Shown: piece after piece, positions 57,629 through 64,000 of the stretch
How positions within the stretch are numbered: position 1 is the first letter of the stretch
Layout of the letters: the number at the start of each line of letters is the position of its first letter
The notes under the pieces: model-generated
What the model saw: only the letters and a program-made list of their open reading frames with translations
Database searches by the model: none
What the model was told of the DNA's origin: nothing
From: Xanthobacteraceae bacterium
Lineage (GTDB): Bacteria > Pseudomonadota > Alphaproteobacteria > Rhizobiales > Xanthobacteraceae
Length of the DNA stretch: 64,000 bases
Direction: 5' to 3'
Assembly (NCBI GenBank): GCA_019454205.1
Contig: CP075369.1
Location: 2,108,001-2,172,000 of the forward strand
Made by a program: the position numbers and the translations under genes

Positions 57629-59731
57629 TTATTTCTTCCCGATCAGTTTGAACCAGTCGTCTTCGCTCAGTACCCGAACGCCATGCTTTTGCGCATCTTT
57701 CAGCTTGGAACCGGCGCCAGGGCCGGCGACGACATAGTCTGTTTTTTTCGAGACTGAACCCGCGACTTTCGCGCCCAGCCGTTCCGCCATCGCTTTCGCT
57801 TCGTCGCGCGTCATCTGCTCCAGCGAGCCGGTGAAGACGACCGCCTTGCCCGAAACCGGGCTGTTCTTTGCGACCGCCTCCATCGGCTCGATTTCGATTT
57901 GCTCTAGCAGCGCATCCAGCGCCTTGAGGTTTTTCTTCTCCTTGAAGAACTCGATCACAGCCTCGGCTACGATCTTGCCGATGCCGTTGATATTGTTCAT
58001 TTCCGAAAGCGCATCCTCGTCGCCTTTGGCGGCGGCAAGCGCCGCCTCGCGCAAGGCTTCCATCGTGCCGTAATGGCGCGCGAGCCGGATCGCGTTGGTC
58101 TCGCCGATGTGGCGGATGCCGAGCGCGAACAGCACGCGGTTCAGCGCGATCTTGCGCCGCGCGTCGATGGCGTTGAAAAGATTGCGAACCGAAGTCTCGC
58201 CAAAGCCTTCGACCTCTTCCAGCTTGAGCTTCTTGTTGCGCGAAGCCAACGTGAAAATATCCGCCGGCTCTTTCACCCAGCCCTGATCGTGGAAGAACAC
58301 GATCTGCTTTTCGCCCAGACCGTCAATGTCAAACGCATTGCGCGACACGAAATGAATTAACGTCTGCACTACCTGTGCGGCGCAGATCAGCCCGCCGGTG
58401 CAGCGGCGATCCACCTCGCCTTCCTCGCGCACCGCATGGCTTTTACAAACCGGGCAGACATCCGGAAATTTGTAAGGCTTCGCGCTTTTCGGACGCTTCT
58501 CCAGCACGACACCGAGCACCTGCGGGATCACGTCACCCGCACGCTGGATGGTGACCGTATCGCCGATGCGCACGCCGAGCCGTTCGATCTCATCCTCGTT
58601 GTGCAGCGTCGCGTTCTGCACCACGACGCCGCCAACTGTTACGGGTTCGAGCTTCGCGACCGGCGTCAGCTTGCCGGTACGGCCGACCTGAATGTCGATA
58701 TCTTTCACGACCGTAGTCGCCTTCTCGGCGGCGAACTTGTGCGCAATCGCCCAGCGCGGACTGCGCGAAACGAAACCGAGCCGTTCCTGCCAGTCCAGCC
58801 GGTCCACCTTGTAGACCACGCCGTCGATATCGTAGGGCAGCGCCGCCCGCTCCTGCTCGATCTTGCGATATTGCTTGAGCAATTCGTCGACGCTCTTGCA
58901 CTTCTTCATGAGCGTATTGGTCGGCAGGCCCCAGCGCTTCATCGCGGCGACGGACTCGAACTGCGTCTTCGCCGGAAGCTCGCTCGCCTCGCCCCAGGTA
59001 TAAGCGAAAAATTTGAGAGGCCGCGTCGCCGTCATCTTCGCATCGATTTGACGCAGCGAACCGGCGGCCGTGTTGCGCGGATTGACGTAGAGCGGTTTGC
59101 CTTCCTTCTCCTGCCGCTTATTCAGCGCGAGGAAGTCTTCCTTGGTCATATAAACTTCGCCGCGCGCCTCGAACACACCGGGCACGTCCTTGCCTTTCAG
59201 CATATCCGGCACATCCTTGATGGTCCGGATATTGGCGGTCACGTCCTCGCCTTCCGCGCCGTCGCCGCGCGTCGCAGCCACCGTGAGCCTGCCTTTTTCG
59301 TAGCGAAGCGAACAAGAAAGCCCGTCGATCTTCGGTTCCGCGGTGATAACGAGTTCTTCCTTCTCACCGAGACGCAGAAATCGCCGGACGCGGTCCACGA
59401 ATTCATTCACATCTTCTTCGGTGAAGGCGTTGCCAAGCGAAAGCATCGGCACCGCGTGGCGCACCTTTTTGAATTTCCCGGAAGGTGCGGCACCGACCTT
59501 GCGCGTCAGGCTGGTCAGCGTGTGCAGTTCGGGAAACGCCTTTTCGAGTTCTTCGTAACGAAGCCGCAGCGCATCGTATTCGGCATCGGAAACGCTCGGA
59601 GCGGCCTGCTGGTAGTAGCGCTTGTCGTGCGCGATGATTTCCTGCTCCAGCCGCGCATGCTCGGTCTTAGCTTCCTTGACGGAGAATTGACCGACCGGCT
59701 TCGCGCCGCCAGCTTTGGTTTTCTTCGCCAT
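57629..59731 (-). CDS. ligA: NAD+-dependent DNA ligase
   Basis: 700 residues. N-terminal Ia domain (HDKRYYQQAAPSVSDAEYDAL), adenylation domain with KxDG (EPKIDGLSCSLRYEKGR), OB fold, Cys4 zinc finger (CPVCKSH ... DRRCTGGLIC), helix-hairpin-helix, C-terminal BRCT domain (VSGKAVVFTGSLEQMTRDEAK). Essential for Okazaki fragment joining. Six bases separate the recN stop and ligA start, so one operon. Confidence 0.97.
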   Translation of the reverse strand: MAKKTKAGGAKPVGQFSVKEAKTEHARLEQEIIAHDKRYYQQAAPSVSDAEYDALRLRYEELEKAFPELHTLTSLTRKVGAAPSGKFKKVRHAVPMLSLGNAFTEEDVNEFVDRVRRFLRLGEKEELVITAEPKIDGLSCSLRYEKGRLTVAATRGDGAEGEDVTANIRTIKDVPDMLKGKDVPGVFEARGEVYMTKEDFLALNKRQEKEGKPLYVNPRNTAAGSLRQIDAKMTATRPLKFFAYTWGEASELPAKTQFESVAAMKRWGLPTNTLMKKCKSVDELLKQYRKIEQERAALPYDIDGVVYKVDRLDWQERLGFVSRSPRWAIAHKFAAEKATTVVKDIDIQVGRTGKLTPVAKLEPVTVGGVVVQNATLHNEDEIERLGVRIGDTVTIQRAGDVIPQVLGVVLEKRPKSAKPYKFPDVCPVCKSHAVREEGEVDRRCTGGLICAAQVVQTLIHFVSRNAFDIDGLGEKQIVFFHDQGWVKEPADIFTLASRNKKLKLEEVEGFGETSVRNLFNAIDARRKIALNRVLFALGIRHIGETNAIRLARHYGTMEALREAALAAAKGDEDALSEMNNINGIGKIVAEAVIEFFKEKKNLKALDALLEQIEIEPMEAVAKNSPVSGKAVVFTGSLEQMTRDEAKAMAERLGAKVAGSVSKKTDYVVAGPGAGSKLKDAQKHGVRVLSEDDWFKLIGKK

Positions 59732-59737
59732 GACAGC

Positions 59738-61414
59738 TTACGCCGCCGCGCCGGCAATCAGGCGCTCGGCCGCTTTGCGCGCTTCGTCGGTGACATCGGC
59801 GCCGGACAACATGCGCGCGACTTCCTCGCGGCGCTTCTTGTCGTCGAGCGTCGCGATCTTCGTATTCACGCGCTTACCGCCCTGCACCGCTTCCTTCGCG
59901 ACGAGGAAATGATTGACCGCGCGCGCGGCAACCTGCGGCGCATGGGTGACGGTCAGTACCTGCACCTTTTGCGCGAGCCGCGCGAGCCGCGCGCCGATGG
60001 CATCCGAAACCGCGCCGCCGACACCCGTGTCGATTTCGTCGAACACCAGCGTCGGCGCGGAGCCGCGGTCGGCCAGCACGACTTTCAGCGCCAGCAGGAA
60101 CCGCGCGAGTTCGCCGCCGGACGCGACCTTCATCATCGGCCCCGGCCGCGCGCCGGGGTTGGTGCGCACCCAGAATTCCACGCGGTCGTAACCGTCCGGT
60201 CCAGGCGATGAGGGATTGCTCTCGATCTCGCTGATGAATTCCGCGCGCTCCAGCTTTAGCGGCGGCAGTTCGGCCTGCACCGCCTTGTCGAGCTTCTTCG
60301 CGGTCGCCGCGCGCGCTTCGGAGAGTTTCTTCGCGGTTTCGCGGAATTCGCGCTCTGCCTGTTGCGCGGCCGCTTCCAGCTTCTTCAGGTTTGCGTCGCC
60401 CTGATCGATGGCGGCAAGGTCGCCCTCGAAACGCGCCGCAACCGCGGGAAGATCGTCGACCGCGGAACCATATTTGCGACCCGCCGCACGCAGCGCGAAC
60501 AGGCGCTCCTCGTTGCGCTCCAGTTCCTGCGGATCGTAGTCCGCGAGACGCATGGCGGCTTCCAGACCAAGCCTTGCTTCCTCGATGGAATTGAGCGCGG
60601 TCTCCAGTGCCTTCGCCGGTCCGCCGACAATGTCGGCAGCTTCCTGCTGGCGGCGCTCCAGACGGCGCAGCGCGCTCGCGATTTCCGGCACGGAAGAACC
60701 GCTGCCCGCGATTACGTCATGCGCGTCCTTCAAATCGCCCGCGACTTTCTCCGCGCGCATCAGCGAAGCGCGCCGCCCGGCCAGTGTAGTTTCCTCGCCC
60801 GGCTGCGGCGCGAGCTTGGTGAGTTCGTCCACCGCGTTGCGGATGTAATCGGCGTCGCGCTTGGCGCGCTCGTTACGCTCGCGCTCGGCGGCAACCAGCG
60901 CTTCCTGTTCGCGCCACGCCTGCCATAGCGCGCGGGTCTTCGCGGCGAGTTCGGCATTGCCGCCGAACGCATCCAGCACCGCCCGGTGCACGGCAGGGTC
61001 GACCAGCGCGCGCTCGTCATGCTGGCCGTGGATCTCCACGAGCTTCGTGCCGAGTTCGCGCAGGATCTGCACGCTTACTGGCCGGTCGTTGATGAAGGCG
61101 CGGGTGCGCCCGTCCGCGAGTTGCACGCGGCGCAGGATCACTTCGCCGTCGTCGTCGCCGAGATCGTTGGCGCGCAGCAGTTCGCGCGCGGGATGTTTCT
61201 TCGGAAGGTCGAAGGCCGCGACCACCTGCCCCTGCTCCGCGCCGTCGCGCACCAGCGCGGCGTCGCCGCGCGCGCCCAGCGCCAGCGTGAAGGCGTCCAG
61301 CACGATGGACTTGCCCGCGCCGGTTTCGCCGGTGAGCACCGACAGACCGTTCCGGAAATCCACATCCAGACGGTCGATCAGGACGATGTCGGAAATCGAG
61401 AGCCGCGACAGCAT
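59738..61414 (-). CDS. recN: DNA repair protein RecN
   Basis: 558 residues. SMC-like: N-terminal Walker A GETGAGKS after ISDIVLIDRLDVDF, coiled coils in the middle, C-terminal signature SGGELARFLLALK and Walker B LVFDEIDTGVGG. It organises DNA ends during double-strand break repair. Follows bamD, precedes ligA. Confidence 0.97.
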   Translation of the reverse strand: MLSRLSISDIVLIDRLDVDFRNGLSVLTGETGAGKSIVLDAFTLALGARGDAALVRDGAEQGQVVAAFDLPKKHPARELLRANDLGDDDGEVILRRVQLADGRTRAFINDRPVSVQILRELGTKLVEIHGQHDERALVDPAVHRAVLDAFGGNAELAAKTRALWQAWREQEALVAAERERNERAKRDADYIRNAVDELTKLAPQPGEETTLAGRRASLMRAEKVAGDLKDAHDVIAGSGSSVPEIASALRRLERRQQEAADIVGGPAKALETALNSIEEARLGLEAAMRLADYDPQELERNEERLFALRAAGRKYGSAVDDLPAVAARFEGDLAAIDQGDANLKKLEAAAQQAEREFRETAKKLSEARAATAKKLDKAVQAELPPLKLERAEFISEIESNPSSPGPDGYDRVEFWVRTNPGARPGPMMKVASGGELARFLLALKVVLADRGSAPTLVFDEIDTGVGGAVSDAIGARLARLAQKVQVLTVTHAPQVAARAVNHFLVAKEAVQGGKRVNTKIATLDDKKRREEVARMLSGADVTDEARKAAERLIAGAAA

Positions 61415-61519
61415 GACAATTTACGCGCCGGACCGGACACGCCGATTCGGCCTATCTGAAGGTTGGCAAGGATTGGAGAGTAGAGCAGCCGCAGGGTCAA
61501 TTCGAGCGGCGCGGCGAAC

Positions 61520-62392
61520 CTAGCCGCCGCGGACGCTGCGGATCGCCTGGCTGATCCACGAACCGCGGTCTTCCCGCGGAACATTGCCTCCGGCCGACAC
61601 CAGCTTGTAGGCGTCCTGATACCAGGGGCTGCTGGGGAAGTTGTGGCCGAGCACTACGGCCGCGGTCTGCGCCTCGTTGACGATGCCGAGCGCCATATAG
61701 GCTTCGACCAGACGCGCCAGCGCTTCCTCGACGTGTCGGGTGGTCTGGTACTTCGTGACCACGACCTTGAAGCGGTTGATGGCGCCGGTGAAATTGCGCT
61801 GCTTCAGGTAGAAGCGGCCGGCGATCATTTCCTTGCCGGCGAGTTGGTCCCGCGCCACCTCGATCTTGCGGCGCGCGCTGATGGCATATTCGGTGTCCGG
61901 ATATTTCCGGATCACTTCCTCCAGCGCTTCGAGCGCGTTTTCGGTGCGGCGCTGGTCGGTATCCACGTTCGGGATTTCGTCGAACAGCGCGGATGCGCCG
62001 AGATACTGCGCGTAGGCGGCGTCGGGCGTGCCCGGATGCAGCGCCAGATAGCGGCGCGCGGCGGTCAGCACCTCGTCGTGCATCTGCGCTTCGTAATAGG
62101 CGTAGGCCGTCATCAGCAGCGCCTTGCGGCCCCATTCCGAATAGGGGTGCTGGCGATCCACTTCCTCGAATTTCTTCGCGGCCTTCTTGAATTCCTTCTG
62201 GTTCAGAAGGGTCAGGCCTTCATTGTAGAGCTTGTCGGCTGGCTCATCGATCGGGGTGTCGTCGGTCTTCGTGCCCCAGAAGTTCAGGCTGTCGAGGCTG
62301 GGCATGCTGGCGCAACCGGCCGTCATCCCCGTTACGAGCACGACCGCCAGAATGCGGGCAAAGCCAAAGCTGTTTTCGAAGGTGAGACGCAT
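61520..62392 (-). CDS. bamD: Outer membrane protein assembly factor BamD
   Basis: 290 residues. Lipoprotein signal (VLVTGMTAGC, Cys27 as lipidation site), then TPR-like helices (YNEGLTLLNQKEFKKAAKKF, DQHPYSEWGRKALLMTAYAYYE). BamD bridges BamA and other Bam lipoproteins. Conserved location between lpxC and recN. Confidence 0.95.
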   Translation of the reverse strand: MRLTFENSFGFARILAVVLVTGMTAGCASMPSLDSLNFWGTKTDDTPIDEPADKLYNEGLTLLNQKEFKKAAKKFEEVDRQHPYSEWGRKALLMTAYAYYEAQMHDEVLTAARRYLALHPGTPDAAYAQYLGASALFDEIPNVDTDQRRTENALEALEEVIRKYPDTEYAISARRKIEVARDQLAGKEMIAGRFYLKQRNFTGAINRFKVVVTKYQTTRHVEEALARLVEAYMALGIVNEAQTAAVVLGHNFPSSPWYQDAYKLVSAGGNVPREDRGSWISQAIRSVRGG

Positions 62393-62544
62393 CGACTGCC
62401 GTACCGGAACCTTGGCTCGAAATCTTACAGGACAGACCGTACGAACGGGTAAACCCGGCCGCGGAAGGGCATTGGAATAGCGAAAATCTCCCCTCCCGGC
62501 TACGGCGCTAAAGGCCGATTCCGCCGCCTTTATGGCCGGGAAAG

Positions 62545-63471
62545 TTAAGAGAGCTCAGCGCGGTACGCCGGAGCGACCTGGCCGATTTCGGCATGCCCAC
62601 GGCGGCGGCGCGGAGCCTGCACCTCGACCACCGTCCAGGCCGAGCGGTCGGCCATGAGGGCGGAGACGACTGCGGCATTGAGCTTGTGACCGCCGCAGGT
62701 CGAGCGATAGCGGCCGAGGATCGGCAGGCCGGCCATGGCGAGATCGCCAACCGCATCGAGCGCCTTGTGGCGCACGAACTCGTCGGCGTAGCGCAGGCCT
62801 TCCGGGTTCAGGACGCGGTCGTCTGCGATGCAGATGGTGTTGTCGAGGGAAGCGCCGAGCGCGAGGCCCGCGCCCCAGAGCTTCGACACGTCGCGCATGA
62901 AACCGAAGGTGCGTGCGCGGGAAAGTTCGTCGCGGAAAACTTCCGGGGTGATCATGCCGGCGTAGCGCTGGCGGCCGATCAGGTGATGGGAGAAGTCGAT
63001 TTCGATCTCGATGCGGAAACCAGCGTCGTAGGGCAGGATTTCGCCGCTGCTGCGGCCGTCTTCGACACGGATCGGCTTGAGAACCTTGAGGTAGCGGCGC
63101 GGCGCGGACTGGCTCTCGGTGCCGACTGCGTCGATCGCATCGACGAAGATCGCCGACGAGCCGTCGAAGGCCGGGATTTCGTCGCCTTCGACTTCAATGA
63201 TCGCGTTGTCGATGCCCATGCCGGTGAGCGCGGCCATCAGGTGTTCGACCGTCGAAGCCTTGGCGCCGTTGCCGTCGCCGATGACAGTCGCGAAATCGGT
63301 GTTACGAACCGCAGCCGGACCCGCCTGCACGGCCTTGCCGTTCAGCGAGAACACGATGCCGGTGTTGGGTTCGGCGGGAAGAATGGAAATGCTGGCGGGA
63401 GTACCGGAATGAAGACCACGACCCACGAGGTCGATGCGGTCGGCGAGCGTGGTCTGATTGAATACTTGCAT
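62545..63471 (-). CDS. lpxC: UDP-3-O-acyl-N-acetylglucosamine deacetylase
   Basis: 308 residues. First committed step of lipid A synthesis. Two LpxC domains, with zinc His in STVEHLMAALTGMG and His/Asp in EFVRHKALDAVGDLAMAG. Family start MQVFNQTTLADRIDLVGRGLHSG. Follows ftsZ in the usual order. Confidence 0.97.
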   Translation of the reverse strand: MQVFNQTTLADRIDLVGRGLHSGTPASISILPAEPNTGIVFSLNGKAVQAGPAAVRNTDFATVIGDGNGAKASTVEHLMAALTGMGIDNAIIEVEGDEIPAFDGSSAIFVDAIDAVGTESQSAPRRYLKVLKPIRVEDGRSSGEILPYDAGFRIEIEIDFSHHLIGRQRYAGMITPEVFRDELSRARTFGFMRDVSKLWGAGLALGASLDNTICIADDRVLNPEGLRYADEFVRHKALDAVGDLAMAGLPILGRYRSTCGGHKLNAAVVSALMADRSAWTVVEVQAPRRRRGHAEIGQVAPAYRAELS

Positions 63472-63720
63472 CCCGCCGTCAGGAAACCGGTGCCTTAATT
63501 ACGCCCCGGCCTCTCCCCCACTTACTGTTTCACCACCGCAGCGCCACAAGTCCCCGTCGCGCTTGGATTTCAGGACGATAGTCGTGCCCTCTAGCTGGGC
63601 AAAGTCACGCTTTCTTTCGCTTTGTTACCAATTCCTGCCGGTCTTGAGCCTGTTTTTCGCCATGTTTTCAACGGTGTGGCAACCCTTACCCTTCGCCCCG
63701 CCGCCCCGTCTGTAACAAAA
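63472..63720. other. Intergenic region between ftsZ and lpxC
   Basis: About 250 bases between the ftsZ terminator and the lpxC start. It must hold the lpxC promoter, but I see no clear -35/-10 pair, riboswitch or repeat. A short frame on it is not convincing. Confidence 0.6.
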
Positions 63721-63746
63721 GCGCCCCGGAAGTAATTCCGGGGCGC
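63721..63746 (-). terminator. Terminator after ftsZ
   Basis: GCGCCCCGGAA / TTCCGGGGCGC perfect 11-bp stem with a 4-base loop, followed by TTTTGTT on the minus strand. Confidence 0.9.
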
Positions 63747-63772
63747 TCCAGTTTGGCTTTCGGTCCGAATCC

Positions 63773-64000
63773 TCACGCCTGACGGCGCAGGAAGGCCGGG
63801 ATTTCCAGTTCGTCGGCCTCGTGGCGGGCTTCCTGGCGGGCCGCCGGACGCGGCGACGGCTCAAGGGCCGCCCGGCCCGCCGGACGCCGGTTGATCATTT
63901 CGGCCATCGGCTCGGCATGGGCCGGGGCATCGGCCTCGGAGTCCTCGCGCTTGTTGAAGGTCGAGGCCAGCCGTTCGAGGAGCGACATCCGCTTCTTTTC
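63773..64000 (-). CDS. ftsZ: Cell division protein FtsZ, C-terminal part (5' cut by window)
   Basis: The frame is open to the window edge (EKKR before MSLLERLASTFNKRE). It ends in ELEIPAFLRRQA, the conserved C-terminal FtsA/ZapA-docking peptide of alphaproteobacterial FtsZ, preceded by a Pro/Ala-rich linker. The GTPase domain is outside. A small ORF call beginning at the inner Met would be wrong. Gene order before lpxC confirms it. Confidence 0.9.
   Translation of the reverse strand, partial: EKKRMSLLERLASTFNKREDSEADAPAHAEPMAEMINRRPAGRAALEPSPRPAARQEARHEADELEIPAFLRRQA

Noticed and set aside
63458..63715. 85-residue frame between ftsZ and lpxC
   Set aside because: No conserved motif, and its codon use differs from coding neighbours; it spans the lpxC start and the intergenic region.

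Overview
The window is high-GC DNA from an alphaproteobacterium of the order Hyphomicrobiales (Rhizobiales), most like the Bradyrhizobium / Xanthobacteraceae side. The signs are a circularly permuted two-piece tmRNA gene with tag ANDNYAPVAQAA, an FtsZ ending in LEIPAFLRRQA, the order ftsZ-lpxC-bamD-recN-ligA, an hflK-hflC-DUF2065-degP run, families common in this order (DUF3551, DUF4169, DUF2852, DUF3309), and dyad intergenic repeats of the kind scattered through these genomes. Nearly all of it is ordinary chromosome. I see no IS element, phage, tRNA or CRISPR array.

Layout. 1-8.7 kb: 3' part of a fused osmolyte permease/binding protein, an SDR oxidoreductase, and three branched-chain amino-acid genes on the minus strand (ilvI, ilvH, ilvC, with a TauE-type permease between). 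An Ile/Val-rich leader peptide and attenuator precede ilvI. Then msrQ, miaA and serB. 9.5-18.6 kb: four tandem paralogous membrane Ser/Thr kinases whose predicted outer parts differ (TPR, none, TPR, PDZ+TPR). 18.7-22.6 kb: degP, DUF2065, hflC, hflK. 22.7-29.3 kb: RHH and DUF4169 genes, fumC, two Spy/CpxP-like proteins, MAPEG, DUF3828, thyA, and a TetR regulator with two matching palindromes. 29.3-43.7 kb: TPP riboswitch and thiC, then many small secreted or membrane proteins, several hypothetical, with a DsbA-like thioredoxin, two Nudix hydrolases, a second TetR, two DUF3551 proteins and RidA. 43.7-48.5 kb: ssrA (tmRNA), sspB, folA, an AsmA-like protein. 48.5-57.6 kb: FAD-linked oxidase, thioesterase, prmA, an AT-rich DUF4062 gene wedged between prmA and uvrD, uvrD, pepP, a DUF3309 micro-protein. 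57.6-64 kb: ligA, recN, bamD, lpxC and the C-terminus of ftsZ.

How the genes fit together. ilvI/ilvH/ilvC cover the first two steps of Ile/Val synthesis, and the leader offers a feedback switch. hflK/hflC/degP, the Spy-like proteins, bamD and lpxC serve envelope biogenesis and quality control. The kinase row directly follows degP, and the nearest kinase carries a PDZ domain, which suggests (inference only) envelope-state sensing. ssrA makes the degradation tag that SspB hands to ClpXP, and the two are adjacent. The strongest leads for something new are the kinase array, the AT-rich DUF4062 gene, and the leader/operator elements.
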